This document shows positions 40,511 through 49,795 of a stretch of DNA of 64,000 bases, piece by piece. The notes under the pieces were generated by a model. That model worked only from the letters and a program-made list of their open reading frames with translations. It was not told the DNA's origin and searched no databases. This DNA comes from Acetobacteraceae bacterium (GTDB lineage: Bacteria > Pseudomonadota > Alphaproteobacteria > Acetobacterales > Acetobacteraceae): contig CP039460.1 in the NCBI GenBank assembly GCA_004843345.1, positions 124,001 to 188,000 on the forward strand. Reading direction: 5' to 3'. Within the stretch, counting starts at the first letter, position 1. Every line of letters begins with the position of its first letter. The translations under genes were made by a program, and so were the position numbers.

Positions 40511-40533
40511 GTATTTTTTATGATCTAAAAATT

Positions 40534-41022
40534 TTAATCAATTTTTGAAAGCGGCGGTACAAAACTTGGAGCCGTATCCCACGGGAACAAGACCCAAGTA
40601 TCCTGTGGGACTTCTGTAATAAAATAATCTGTTAACTCGCGCCCATCAGGTTTTGCATACAAGCAAGCAAAAGTGGCCTTAGGAAGCTTTTCACGAACAA
40701 ATTGAGCTGTTACACCAGAATCAACCAAATCATCCACCAAGATCCATCCTTCACCATCGGCACACTCAAGAGGCGCTTTTAATGTTCTTGGTTCTCCACG
40801 TGTCCCTGCTTCCTGAGCATAGGTTGCAACACAAATTGTATCAATAACACGGCATCCCATTTCTCTTGCTAAAATAGCTGTTGGGATCAATCCTCCTCGT
40901 GTAATGGCAATCAAACCTTTAATTTTTGGATAAGCACTCATCAGCCTCTCAGAAAGTGTGCGCGCATCTCTGTGAAACTGATCCCAACTAATCGTTAAAT
41001 ATTTTACGTCTTTTGAGCCCAT
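40534..41022 (-). CDS. gpt: Xanthine-guanine phosphoribosyltransferase
   Basis: A 162-residue purine salvage enzyme attaching PRPP-derived ribose-5-phosphate to xanthine, guanine or hypoxanthine. The order of blocks follows E. coli Gpt: YLTISWDQFHRDARTLSERL at the start, IAITRGGLIPTAILARE, the PRPP loop ILVDDLVDSGVTA, YAKPDGRELTDYF and the base-binding WVLFPWD. It is a single gene upstream (in coordinate terms) of the exported-protein operon and downstream of the tRNA cluster. Confidence 0.95.
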   Translation of the reverse strand: MGSKDVKYLTISWDQFHRDARTLSERLMSAYPKIKGLIAITRGGLIPTAILAREMGCRVIDTICVATYAQEAGTRGEPRTLKAPLECADGEGWILVDDLVDSGVTAQFVREKLPKATFACLYAKPDGRELTDYFITEVPQDTWVLFPWDTAPSFVPPLSKID

Positions 41023-41159
41023 TATCTTGTCTTATCCCCAAGCCTGTATAAAATTATTCCCCCACATTAGGAGTTACTTCATAACTTAATTTAGAAAAAA
41101 TCTAAACAACTCTCTTTAAAGATACTTCTAATGCGTTTTTAACGTTATCTCTTAAAACC

Positions 41160-41882
41160 TTAGTCTTTCTTCCGAATAAGGGCTGGAAAGGGTTGAACTC
41201 CTGTTAGCCTATTAAGCTGAGAAAGAGTCATTCTTCTACAAAAGGCAGGCGTGCTGTTTTCACACATCAATGCCCACGCTTCATGCTCTTCAGGCAAATA
41301 AATTGCCTTCCACATTGCAGAAGCAATCTTGATTCTGCCCTCTCCAATCATCCCCATAGAATGCAAAAAGCCTGCTCCCGTTACAACGTAGGCTTCACCA
41401 TCCTTTATCACAACAGAACGTGTTTTCTGCTCAATATGTTCCCAAGGCCCAGAATTCATTTTAGCATCCTGTGGCATAACATTTGTTAGGGCATAGGTCT
41501 CTTGGCGAGCTTGCCAGTCTGGCATATCTCCACTTGGTGTCAAATGCCCTCTTACCCAACCTGAATTTCGATAATCACTTAATTTTGCCTCTTTATAAAG
41601 AGGAATACGGTGATCTTCATGAAAATTTGCACGGCCATGCAATGCACGGGCTTTTTGAATTTCAGTACGGGTTAAATATTCCGCACTCCAAAGTGGATCC
41701 CTAAAGGCGAGATTATAACCAACAGCAAAATCTTCACTGCATAATAAAGTAAAACGCTGAGCAGTTCTTCGTGGCTCATTTCCAAAAAAAAGAGTTGGAC
41801 AAGTTTTATCTGCTCTTGAGGAAGAAGAAGTAAGCGAAAATAATACAGCAACAAAAGTAAAGAGTTTAAATCTAATCTTCAT
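41160..41882 (-). CDS. Secreted DNA/RNA non-specific endonuclease (NucA/NucM family)
   Basis: A 240-residue protein with a signal peptide (about 1-24, cleavage after SRA) and a beta-beta-alpha metal nuclease domain. The catalytic motif is V-R-G-H113-L-T-P-S-G-D where the family consensus is DRGH, so the first residue is changed but the catalytic His is kept. The metal-binding Asn lies in PQDAKMNSGPW (Asn143). HRIPLYKEAK and AYVVTGAGF are also family-typical. It should cut nucleic acid in the periplasm or outside the cell. It is the last gene of a five-gene minus-strand operon, overlapping the previous gene by 4 bp. Confidence 0.88.
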   Translation of the reverse strand: MKIRFKLFTFVAVLFSLTSSSSRADKTCPTLFFGNEPRRTAQRFTLLCSEDFAVGYNLAFRDPLWSAEYLTRTEIQKARALHGRANFHEDHRIPLYKEAKLSDYRNSGWVRGHLTPSGDMPDWQARQETYALTNVMPQDAKMNSGPWEHIEQKTRSVVIKDGEAYVVTGAGFLHSMGMIGEGRIKIASAMWKAIYLPEEHEAWALMCENSTPAFCRRMTLSQLNRLTGVQPFPALIRKKD

Positions 41883-42844
41883 CCTATTGCCATATTTGCT
41901 TGCTGAAATTGTTTTAAACCGCTTTCACTGTCTGACAAAAGCTTAAAATAGGCCTTATCTCCAAGCCCTACGGCTTGCGGTAAAATGTTAGATTGAATTT
42001 TTTTCCACAGATCGCCCTCTTGTGAAGACAAAGAATGGGCTTCAACCATTCCTTGAACACATTTTCCTGTTGTCGAAAGATCAAAAAATGACCCATCACT
42101 CATCGTAATCCGAATGGGAGCTCCATTACAGGAAAAAGGCTCTCTTTCTGGAACCATGGCAATCATAATATTACCGTGCTGACGTGCCAAAGATGTCGGC
42201 ATCCGGAAAATTTGAATAAGAACACGGCTGTCTTCCAGCAAACCTTCATAGCTCAAAGTTGGAAAAGCACCGCTTTTTAAATCCGTCGATAAAAACTTCC
42301 ACTCCGATGAAAAAGTGCGCCACGCACTTGAATCATTGCCAAGTTGAACGCTCGTCTCATTCATACGTTGAAAATCTGCTAACTCTGATTGTTCATCCGA
42401 ATGCAATACTAAATAATGGCTATTCTGCCGTACACCTGAAGGCAAAGAGCCTTTTTGCACTTCTCTCCAAATTTCATTGGCCTGATCTTGTGTTGAGTGA
42501 ACCTCTATAATGCCATTATGGCATGCGCCGTCCGTTGAAAACTCAAAAAGTTTACCATCCATCATTGCAACCGTTAAAGGCGCACCATCACATTGAAAAA
42601 CACCTTGAGAAAGCGAGACAACCAAACCATCTCCATCTTTCACAACGGACGATGGCGCACGATAAATTTTGACGCTGGCTTTTGTGACATCGTCTTGTCC
42701 ATGCCAACTTAAAAAAGGAATAAGAAGCCCCTCAACCTCACGTTTTCCAAAACTCCAAGGCGATGAAAGAACCATTTGGGCATTTGCTTCTCCTGCAAAA
42801 CAAAATAAGAGAGCAAAACTAAAAAAAAATTTCCTGCAAAACAT
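41879..42844 (-). CDS. Exported protein with two tandem copies of an unrecognised domain
   Basis: A 321-residue protein with a signal peptide (about 1-22, ANA cleavage). The mature part is an internal duplication. Each half of roughly 135 residues has the same landmarks: FQCDGAPLTVAMMDGKLFEF then C, against FSCNGAPIRITMSDGSFFDL then C. Each half also has a VEVHS/VEAHS strand, a VWREVQ/LWKKIQ helix, and a final LVLHSDEQSELADFQ-like segment. The paired Cys in each half could form a disulfide. Domain family not recognised. Its three upstream neighbours carry diverged single copies, and its stop overlaps the nuclease start. Confidence 0.8.
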   Translation of the reverse strand: MFCRKFFFSFALLFCFAGEANAQMVLSSPWSFGKREVEGLLIPFLSWHGQDDVTKASVKIYRAPSSVVKDGDGLVVSLSQGVFQCDGAPLTVAMMDGKLFEFSTDGACHNGIIEVHSTQDQANEIWREVQKGSLPSGVRQNSHYLVLHSDEQSELADFQRMNETSVQLGNDSSAWRTFSSEWKFLSTDLKSGAFPTLSYEGLLEDSRVLIQIFRMPTSLARQHGNIMIAMVPEREPFSCNGAPIRITMSDGSFFDLSTTGKCVQGMVEAHSLSSQEGDLWKKIQSNILPQAVGLGDKAYFKLLSDSESGLKQFQQANMAIG

Positions 42845-42865
42845 TTCTTATCTTCTATCAAAAAA

Positions 42866-43663
42866 TCACGCAAAAGGTAAGAAATTCGTAACTTCAACAG
42901 GGGGCTTCCCCCATTCAACATTATTCAAACTATCCTGATTTAAAGCCGTTGCCTGAATATACCAACCTAAAATATCCGCCAATAAAGGCGCATTCCCCTC
43001 CGGCAAACAAATATGACGATACCAAGAAAAAATCTCATCCTCTTTTGCCGTTTTAGCATAATGCAACCGAATTGCCTTTTTACCTTGTGAAATCAAAATA
43101 GGCACAAATTGAGCTTCCAACATTCCGGAGAGTTTAATGCTTTGTGTTGGATCCGTTACAAAATTATTTTCAACCTCTCCACATTTTGAGATAGAAAGAG
43201 GGAGAGATTGCCCATTATTAAACCAGAGTAAAAAAGGTTCTTTTGAAACGGATGGACATGCAAAATTTTTATCTATCAAACGTACATCAATCGCATGCCC
43301 GATTCCTTCGGCAAGCAGTGGCATAACTTCCCAACGAATTTTAACATTCTCTGAAATAGACATAATTGCAGGCAACGGATAGGAAACCTGCCCTGCAAAA
43401 TCATTTACGCCATGTTTCCAAACCGAAAGATCAATCTCAGAAAGAATATTAAATTGTGTCCAAAAAGAGTCATCTAGTTTTTTGGCAGGGAGCACCTGCG
43501 CCTCTTTCTGAAATGCTTCTGCCAAACGATGTTTCTCAAGCTTGGATTGAGAACGAGAATAAGACGACCATATACCAAAACTAATTCCCCATGCACAGAA
43601 AGTAATACTCGCAAACAGAACCAGTAAAAAGGCAAAATATCCTCTAATTTTCTTAACAGCCAA
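42866..43663 (-). CDS. Membrane-anchored member of the same exported family
   Basis: A 265-residue protein with an N-terminal membrane segment (about 10-32), likely an uncleaved anchor because no good cleavage site follows. The domain lies at about 65-225: FWTQFNILSEIDLS, VMPLLAEGIGH, LLWFNNGQSL, PILISQGKKAIRLHY and IFSWYRH. It most resembles the neighbouring 239-residue protein. The start is TTG at 43663 with AAAGGA upstream; no ATG is available. It is the third gene of the operon, 18 bp after its upstream neighbour and 21 bp before the next. Confidence 0.75.
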   Translation of the reverse strand: MAVKKIRGYFAFLLVLFASITFCAWGISFGIWSSYSRSQSKLEKHRLAEAFQKEAQVLPAKKLDDSFWTQFNILSEIDLSVWKHGVNDFAGQVSYPLPAIMSISENVKIRWEVMPLLAEGIGHAIDVRLIDKNFACPSVSKEPFLLWFNNGQSLPLSISKCGEVENNFVTDPTQSIKLSGMLEAQFVPILISQGKKAIRLHYAKTAKEDEIFSWYRHICLPEGNAPLLADILGWYIQATALNQDSLNNVEWGKPPVEVTNFLPFA

Positions 43664-43681
43664 TGGTTAATTCCTTTGCCT

Positions 43682-44401
43682 TTATTGGGCACTTTGGTGC
43701 TTCAGAGCATTCTTTTTATCGTTTTTTAAAGCCTTTTTATCCAATTCTAACATTTTTGAAAGAATATGTTTTTGAAGCGATGTATTTTTTTTAGGATTCG
43801 TGACCTTTTGATACCAAAGAAAATCCTCCGTTCCTGCTAAAGTTTCATTGTAACGTAATCTAAGCGCCACTTTTCCTTGAGAAATCAAAATAGGGAGAGC
43901 GCCTGTTTGAATATTGCGAGAAATATTTGCACTCTCCTTTTCATCGCTCAGTACGGCAAAAACAGGATGCGTTGCCCATTTAACATGTGAAAAACCAACA
44001 GATGTGCCATTATCAAACCAAAGACGGATCGGTTTGTTTCCTTGAATCTGAAAGTCTCCATGATTCAAAAAAAGAACGACCTGCTGTCCTATGCCCTCTT
44101 TCAAAAGTGGCATTACCTGAAAAACGATCAATGGATAATCATCTGAAAAATCCAAAGATGGCAACTCAAAGCCTATTTGTGAAGCAAAATCATTCGCCTT
44201 TTCGCGTTTCCAACTCAATTCTTTTGAACGAAAAATCTCAAATTTCTTCCAAAAATGAGAATCTAACGCTGTCACGGCGTCTTTTTTAAAAATCTCAGAG
44301 TCTGAAGGAGGCATTAAAGAAGGCTGTTTTGCCTCCGCTAAAGAACAAAACATGCCTGAAAAAAGAAAGAAAAACGCAGAAAATTTTCTAACAAAATTCA
44401 T
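43682..44401 (-). CDS. Exported protein of the same family, single domain
   Basis: A 239-residue protein with a signal peptide (about 1-24, AEA cleavage). The domain resembles its downstream neighbour closely: FWKKFEIFRSKELSWK, ANDFASQ, VMPLLKEGIGQ, RLWFDNGTSVGF, PILISQGKVALRLRY and DFLWYQK. The first conserved Cys of the family is replaced (FQIQGNKP instead of FQCDGDP), so the disulfide is probably absent. The C-terminal 40 residues are Lys-rich. Its start overlaps the previous stop by 4 bp. Confidence 0.75.
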   Translation of the reverse strand: MNFVRKFSAFFFLFSGMFCSLAEAKQPSLMPPSDSEIFKKDAVTALDSHFWKKFEIFRSKELSWKREKANDFASQIGFELPSLDFSDDYPLIVFQVMPLLKEGIGQQVVLFLNHGDFQIQGNKPIRLWFDNGTSVGFSHVKWATHPVFAVLSDEKESANISRNIQTGALPILISQGKVALRLRYNETLAGTEDFLWYQKVTNPKKNTSLQKHILSKMLELDKKALKNDKKNALKHQSAQ

Positions 44402-45030
44402 TTTGTTTCTCTGACAGAAGTCGATTTAACAAGACTTCTATACCAATTAATGGCTGTAATTTCTTTAGGTGCTAAAAGACTTCTCACAAGAATAGCCTGC
44501 TTCGCCTGAGAAAGAATCACAGGAAATCCTCCATGGCTGATCACTTCTATCAATTTTTTATCCTCTGAAGAGGAGGTTTTCTGAACGAGTAAATTTTTCT
44601 CATTACAAATGGGACGTTCAAAATCAATATATTCTTGATTTGTGAACCATAGACGCAAAGGATCTCCATCACATTGGAAAAAATCACTGCTCACTTCAAG
44701 AGAGACCGTTTGTGAGGGCGCTAAGGGATCTTGGGACAGAAGAAAAAAAGTTAGATTTGCGCCCTGATCAGAATGCCATGCAAAAGCTGGAATATTAGAA
44801 TGACCTCCTGACATTTTTTGGGACGTTTTTTCCCATACGCCTGTCAGCTGGGCAAAAATATTCATTTGCCGCCATGGACTATTTTCAGGAATAAGCTTGT
44901 CGTAAGACTGATCCGATTTCGGAGGAAGAGGCACTGTCGGCTTTATTTCAACGCCTCGGCTAACAGAAGGTAGACAAAAGCAAATAGAAAGAGAAATCCC
45001 AAAAGCACTTTTAAAGAGTGTCTTTAACAT
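44398..45030 (-). CDS. Exported protein of the same family, first gene of the operon
   Basis: A 210-residue protein with a signal peptide (about 1-26). The domain begins at SPWRQMNIFAQLTGVWEK and includes FFQCDGDPLRLWFTNQEYIDF then ICN (two Cys as in the tandem-domain protein), LIEVISHGGFPVILSQAKQAILV and INWYRSL. It links the two subtypes: Cys pattern of the tandem-domain protein, PVILSQ/WY ending of the other two. GAAGGAAGG precedes its ATG. No firm promoter was identified in the 142-bp divergent gap to 45173. Confidence 0.78.
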   Translation of the reverse strand: MLKTLFKSAFGISLSICFCLPSVSRGVEIKPTVPLPPKSDQSYDKLIPENSPWRQMNIFAQLTGVWEKTSQKMSGGHSNIPAFAWHSDQGANLTFFLLSQDPLAPSQTVSLEVSSDFFQCDGDPLRLWFTNQEYIDFERPICNEKNLLVQKTSSSEDKKLIEVISHGGFPVILSQAKQAILVRSLLAPKEITAINWYRSLVKSTSVRETK

Positions 45031-45096
45031 AAGATAAACGTAGCCCTTCCTTCATCAACATTCTAAAAATTGAATTGTTTTATGTTTAGCTATTTC

Positions 45097-45125
45097 TTGG
45101 CAAGCGACAAAATATTAACTTATAT
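45097..45125 (+). promoter_or_regulatory. Promoter for the lipoprotein at 45173
   Basis: TTGGCA at 45097-45102 and TTATAT at 45120-45125 are 17 bp apart, about 48 bp upstream of the ATG. Confidence 0.6.
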
Positions 45126-45172
45126 GCCACTGATTAAATTTTTACCTTACCTTTTTTCATAAGTGTATTTTT

Positions 45173-45817
45173 ATGTCTTTCATTTCTTCTTATTCTTGGC
45201 AAAAGCGTTTAACGCTAGGCATCACTTCTGCCGTATTTTCTCTGTCTTTAGCTGGCTGCACCATCCCTGATGAAGAGAAAGACCCTGGCGCAGCACATAA
45301 TGCCTATTTCAAAAGTCCAGAATTTTTGGCTCTTGTAAATGATTCCGTTGGAAAAGAACATGGTGTTCCCGCCGCTGTTATCCGTGTCAACAAGTTAGGA
45401 TCTGTCAGCCTTAGCCGTCTCAGTGAAATTGGCATTAACTTTGAAGGGAATCCTGCTGAAATGATGAGCCGCTATGCCGAGCTTGAGTTTCAAGGAGACA
45501 GCCATCAAGGCGGCGTTCTTGCTGAAGTCGAAGCCGGCGTTGGTCACGGCCCTATTATTTACTGGATTTCAAACGCTGATATTCTCGCCCACCTCTCAAA
45601 GATAGACGAAAACGCACCAGATGCAGAAAAAGGAAAGGAAAAAGCAAAGGCCAACTTCGGAAATACAGCCCTTTCCACTTGCGTTGCAAGAATTACCGCA
45701 CAAGGATTTGAGGAAGAATATCCTTTTGAGGCTTGGCATTATTGCGAAGATCCCAACACCCCAAAAGATCTAACGCCAACTGTAAACGGTCTTTCCCGAA
45801 AATTAGGCCTTCAATAA
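45173..45817 (+). CDS. Lipoprotein of unknown function
   Basis: A 214-residue protein with a lipoprotein signal ending in the lipobox SLAGC (Cys29). The mature part has a KSPEFLALVNDSVGKEHG helix and alternating strands, two Cys (STCVARI, HYCEDP) and a charged KGKEKAKA stretch. No domain is recognised. It is divergent from the exported-family operon and convergent with msrA. A sigma-70-like promoter precedes it. Confidence 0.75.
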   Translation: MSFISSYSWQKRLTLGITSAVFSLSLAGCTIPDEEKDPGAAHNAYFKSPEFLALVNDSVGKEHGVPAAVIRVNKLGSVSLSRLSEIGINFEGNPAEMMSRYAELEFQGDSHQGGVLAEVEAGVGHGPIIYWISNADILAHLSKIDENAPDAEKGKEKAKANFGNTALSTCVARITAQGFEEEYPFEAWHYCEDPNTPKDLTPTVNGLSRKLGLQ

Positions 45818-45830
45818 GAATCTCTTTTCT

Positions 45831-46370
45831 TTAGGGATTTTTTAAACGATCCCTAAAGAGCTTGCGCGCCTTCATCACTTTTGGCGCAACAACCGCACTG
45901 CAATATTGATTTTCTGGATTCCGTGCAAAGTAATCCTCATGATATGCCTCTGCTGGCCAAAATTCTGCCTCACTCTGAATCTCTGTGACAACAGGATTTT
46001 CCCATATTTCCTGTTTTTCAAGATCGTTTATGACTTTTTGAGCCATTTCTTGTTGTGCTTTATCTCCAAAAATAACAGAGCGGTACTGCGTTCCAATATC
46101 CTCTCCCTGACGGTTCAGCTGGGTAGGATCATGAATAGTAAAGAAAACGCCTAACAACGTCTCTGTCGAAATTTCTGCTTGATTATAGACAACTTTCACA
46201 ACTTCAGCATGTCCCGTTTGCCCTGTACAAACCTCTTTATAGGAGGGATTTTTTGATACACCGCCAGCAAAACCAGATTGAACCGAAACAATTCCTCTCA
46301 AATCCTTTAAAATCGCCTCAACACACCAAAAACAGCCTGCGCCTAATAAAATAGAATGAAATTTTGTCAT
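45831..46370 (-). CDS. msrA: Peptide methionine-S-sulfoxide reductase MsrA
   Basis: A 179-residue enzyme that repairs oxidised methionine (S-epimer) in proteins. The active-site motif GCFWCVEA with the nucleophilic Cys lies near residue 13. GFAGG, the AEVVKVVYN segment, FFTIHDPTQLNRQGEDIGTQYRS and AEAYHEDYF are all characteristic. No MsrB domain is fused and no msrB is adjacent. No signal peptide, so cytosolic. Confidence 0.96.
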   Translation of the reverse strand: MTKFHSILLGAGCFWCVEAILKDLRGIVSVQSGFAGGVSKNPSYKEVCTGQTGHAEVVKVVYNQAEISTETLLGVFFTIHDPTQLNRQGEDIGTQYRSVIFGDKAQQEMAQKVINDLEKQEIWENPVVTEIQSEAEFWPAEAYHEDYFARNPENQYCSAVVAPKVMKARKLFRDRLKNP

Positions 46371-46463
46371 AAATCCTTAGTCTCACAAGAAAAATTTACT
46401 CCCTCCTATATAGGAAGGAATTCCCATTTTCTAAAGGAGCATTCATCTCTTAGAGAAAAACAT

Positions 46464-47741
46464 TTAAGAACGACTTAAATAATCCCCAAAAGCAATCCAC
46501 TTATAAGTCGTTAAAGCCTCTAATCCCATCGGGCCTCTCGCATGAAGCTTCTGCGTGCTAACAGCAACTTCCGCCCCTAAGCCAAACTGTCCACCATCTG
46601 AAAAACGGGTACTGACATTCACATAAACGGCTGCGGAATCAACTTCCTGCGTAAAACGTTCTGCATTTTGGATCGATTGCGTCAAAATGGCGTCTGAATG
46701 CTGTGTCCCGTAATGACGGATATGTGCAAGTGCTTCTTCAAAATTTTCAACAATTTTGACATTCAAATCCAAAGAAAGAAATTCATTCTTATAGTCTTCT
46801 TCTGTCACTAAAATTGTCTTTTCAGGAAGCGCATCGCTCTTAGCTAAATATGGCAAAATATTTTTATCCAAGTGCAACGTCACACCAATTTTCTGCATTC
46901 TATTGCATAAAATCGGCAAAAACTCTTTTGCAACCTTCTGATGAATCAAGAGTGTTTCTAAGGAATTACAAGCGCTCGGACGCTGTTTTTTGGCATTTTC
47001 AATAACAGGCAAAGATTTCTTTAAATCAGCTGTTTCATCCATATAAATATGGCAGACTCCAATCCCACCTGTGATAACAGGAATTGTAGACTGTTCTCGG
47101 CATAATTTATGCAAACCTGCGCCGCCACGTGGAATAAGCATATCCACATATTGATCCAAACGCAGCAGTTCCGAAACAAATTTACGATCTGGATTATCTA
47201 TCGCCTGTACAGAAGACGCTGGCAAACCAAAATCAGAAAGTGCTTTTTGAATCACAGAAACCATTTCAGCATTCGTACGATAGGTTTCCTTACCGCCGCG
47301 CAAAATAACGGCATTTCCTGTCTTTAAGCACAAAGATGCGACATCCACTGTGACATTAGGTCGTGCCTCATAAATGACGCCAACGACACCAAGAGGCACA
47401 CGGCGGCGCTCAATTTTCAAGCCTGAATCAAGATTTTTGCCATCTATGACTTCACCAACAGGATCTGCCAAACGCGAGACCTGGCGTACATCATTTGCAA
47501 TGGCGGAAAGGCGCTCTTTATCCAAACGCAAACGGTCTTTCAAAGCTTCCGAAAGGCCATTCTGATCGGCATCTGCCATATCCTTCTCATTTGCATTCAA
47601 AATAAGAGAAGCATTTTTTTCTAACGCATCCGCAATCGCTAAAAGAACCTGATTTTTCTCCGCACTGCTAAGCGTTGCTAACTTCCAAGAAGCCTCTTTC
47701 GCCGCTTTTCCCATGGCGTTTAAGTCAATCATTTGCGACAT
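46464..47741 (-). CDS. proA: Gamma-glutamyl phosphate reductase ProA
   Basis: A 425-residue NADPH-dependent enzyme reducing gamma-glutamyl phosphate to the semialdehyde in proline synthesis. It has the aldehyde-dehydrogenase fold with [44 protein letters not shown] and the catalytic Cys in [12 protein letters not shown]. The end [28 protein letters not shown] is the usual ProA signature. It lies 11 bp after proB in the same operon. Confidence 0.96.
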   Translation of the reverse strand: MSQMIDLNAMGKAAKEASWKLATLSSAEKNQVLLAIADALEKNASLILNANEKDMADADQNGLSEALKDRLRLDKERLSAIANDVRQVSRLADPVGEVIDGKNLDSGLKIERRRVPLGVVGVIYEARPNVTVDVASLCLKTGNAVILRGGKETYRTNAEMVSVIQKALSDFGLPASSVQAIDNPDRKFVSELLRLDQYVDMLIPRGGAGLHKLCREQSTIPVITGGIGVCHIYMDETADLKKSLPVIENAKKQRPSACNSLETLLIHQKVAKEFLPILCNRMQKIGVTLHLDKNILPYLAKSDALPEKTILVTEEDYKNEFLSLDLNVKIVENFEEALAHIRHYGTQHSDAILTQSIQNAERFTQEVDSAAVYVNVSTRFSDGGQFGLGAEVAVSTQKLHARGPMGLEALTTYKWIAFGDYLSRS

Positions 47742-47752
47742 TTCCGAATTCC

Positions 47753-48859
47753 TTAACTTAAAATCATATCATCACGGTGGATGGCAACCGTTCCGTAATC
47801 ATATCCCAAAATCTCTTTGATTTCCTTAGAATGTTTTCCTGCAATTTTCCTGAGCGCATCACTCGTATAGCAACTCACACCATGCGCAATATCTTTCCCA
47901 GAAGCACTCCGAATGCGCACAACAACGCCTCTCGAAAAATCACCTTTTACAGAGACAATGCCTTTTGGCAGCAAAGATTTTCCATGCTTTAAAACGGCCT
48001 CAATTGCGCCGTCATCCACTTGAATATCTCCCGCAGGCGGAGGGCCAAAAAGCCATCTTTTCCGGCTTTCAACAGGCACTTCCGGAATATGGAAACGTGT
48101 TCCAACAGGCCGTCCGGCAACAACATTGCCAATCACCCCAACCTTACTCCCAGAGGCAATAATGACCTCCACGCCAGATCGGATAGCAACCTGTGCGGCT
48201 TGAATTTTTGTACTCATACCGCCTGTTCCCAAGCCTGAAATGCTGTCTCCCGCAATTTGACGGAGCTTATCATCCACCTTATCGACTTCTTGAATTAAGG
48301 TTGCCTCTGGATTAGTGCGGGGATCGGCAGAGAATAGTCCTTCTTGATCCGTCAAAAGAAGAAGCTTATCGGCATCCGCTAAAATCGCAACGAGCGAAGA
48401 AAGATTATCATTATCACCGACTTTAATTTCTTCGGTCGCAACGGCATCATTTTCGTTAATCACAGGGATAATGCCATTTTCAAGCAAAGCATGAAGCGTA
48501 TCTCTCGCATTTAAAAAACGCTCACGGTCCTCCATATCTGCACGGGTCAAAAGCATCTGACCAATATTAATGTCATAGATGGAAAATAATTTTTCCCAAA
48601 ATCCCATCAAACGGATTTGTCCGACCGCTGCAAAAAGGCGCTTATTACTAAATTTCTTTTTTAACTCAACATTTTTCAGAAGATCACGACCCGCAGCCAC
48701 ACCTCCAGAAGTCACAATAACAATACGGTGACCTGCTTTATGCAAAGGGGCGCATTCACGCACTATTTCCAAAATATGAGCATAGTTAAGACAAGAAGAT
48801 CCGCCTGTAAGGACAGAAGTTCCTAATTTAATTACAAGAGTCTGCTTGCCTTTTTGCAT
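47753..48859 (-). CDS. proB: Glutamate 5-kinase ProB
   Basis: A 368-residue enzyme that phosphorylates glutamate, the first and feedback-controlled step of proline synthesis. The amino-acid-kinase domain (about 1-255) has [58 protein letters not shown] and [11 protein letters not shown]-terminal PUA domain follows (about 275-360), as in E. coli ProB. First gene of proBA; 235 bp without another gene lie between it and the divergent TerC gene. Confidence 0.96.
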   Translation of the reverse strand: MQKGKQTLVIKLGTSVLTGGSSCLNYAHILEIVRECAPLHKAGHRIVIVTSGGVAAGRDLLKNVELKKKFSNKRLFAAVGQIRLMGFWEKLFSIYDINIGQMLLTRADMEDRERFLNARDTLHALLENGIIPVINENDAVATEEIKVGDNDNLSSLVAILADADKLLLLTDQEGLFSADPRTNPEATLIQEVDKVDDKLRQIAGDSISGLGTGGMSTKIQAAQVAIRSGVEVIIASGSKVGVIGNVVAGRPVGTRFHIPEVPVESRKRWLFGPPPAGDIQVDDGAIEAVLKHGKSLLPKGIVSVKGDFSRGVVVRIRSASGKDIAHGVSCYTSDALRKIAGKHSKEIKEILGYDYGTVAIHRDDMILS

Positions 48860-49094
48860 AAATCCCCAAAAATCTTCAAAATAAAAGTGGTGCGCAATAT
48901 AATAGCTGAAAAGAATAAGAAAAGCATCTTGTAATCTTAAAAGAGATGATTTTCCTCCAGAGATAAAACAACAATCTCTCAGAATAACAAAAAACCTTTT
49001 GCATTAGACAAATATTCTTAACTCCCGTGCTTCATACACAACAAATCTATGCTATGAATGGCCGCTTTGATATTTTGATAAAATTAAGATTATT

Positions 49095-49703
49095 ATGCTT
49101 GCTCATCTGTTAACAAATTCTGGAATTTTGCTGGAAACAGCCTTTATTGACCTTTCTCTTGCGGGGGATAATGCAATCCTCCTCGCAATGGTTGTCCGTC
49201 ATATTCCAGAAAAAGACAGAAAATCTGCCTTGATTTTCGGAGCAGGTTTTGGCGCTTTTGTCCGCTGTGTTTTATCCTTTCTCCTTGTTCAGCTCCTGCG
49301 TTTTCCTGGCATCTCTTTAATTGGCGCTGTCTTGCTGCTTTGGGTTTGCTATACGCTCTATAAGGAAATTATTTCAGACGCTGAAACCGAAGATATGACG
49401 CCTGCGACATCCAAAAAAGATGCTATTTTTAAAATCATTGTTGCAGACGTTTCTATGAGCATCGACAATGTCCTTGGTGTTGCTGGCGCAACCTCTAACC
49501 ACCCTGTCATCATGATTTTAGGGCTTATTCTAAGTGTTATTCTCATTATTCTTGCAACAGAGAAAATTACTAAGCTCTTAAATAAATATAAGTGGCTGAG
49601 CTGGATGGGACTCATCGTTATTTTATTTGTCTCATGCCAGATGTTCTATCATGGAACACTTCAAGTTTTACCTTATCTGCATAACTATTTCAGTTTCTCT
49701 TAA
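49095..49703 (+). CDS. TerC-family membrane protein (YjbE type)
   Basis: A 202-residue protein with about six to seven transmembrane helices. The TerC signature is seen twice as an acidic pair within membrane segments: DLSLAGDNAILLAMVVRHIP near residue 20 and ADVSMSIDNVLGVAGA near residue 118. The family includes metal (Mn/Ca)-exporting and tellurite-resistance-linked proteins. Related genes are often controlled by a yybP-ykoY manganese riboswitch; I searched the upstream 235 bp and saw none. Substrate not established. Confidence 0.88.
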   Translation: MLAHLLTNSGILLETAFIDLSLAGDNAILLAMVVRHIPEKDRKSALIFGAGFGAFVRCVLSFLLVQLLRFPGISLIGAVLLLWVCYTLYKEIISDAETEDMTPATSKKDAIFKIIVADVSMSIDNVLGVAGATSNHPVIMILGLILSVILIILATEKITKLLNKYKWLSWMGLIVILFVSCQMFYHGTLQVLPYLHNYFSFS

Positions 49704-49795
49704 ACGCTTTTTTTCTGCATTGATTTTAAAAAATTATGATAATTTAAAGGACATTTATTTTCATACAGACTGAAAAAAACGTAAGGGGAAAATTT

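Larger units (their letters stand above)
40395..40521 (-). repeat. 127-bp direct repeat, unit 2 (promoter + tRNA-Pro)
   Basis: The second copy of the unit at 40096-40222. It carries its own -35/-10 pair and is 299 bp away in register. The break in identity lies just upstream of the -35. Confidence 0.9.

Noticed and set aside
39957-40521. tRNA repeats read as att sites of an integrated element
   Set aside because: The repeats are complete tRNA genes with promoters only about 300 bp apart. Nothing mobile lies between them and no integrase is in the window.
48860-49094. Possible yybP-ykoY manganese riboswitch upstream of the TerC-family gene
   Set aside because: The conserved loop sequences of that riboswitch are not found and no convincing multi-stem fold is visible. 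The 235-bp region holds only AT-rich sequence and small imperfect hairpins.
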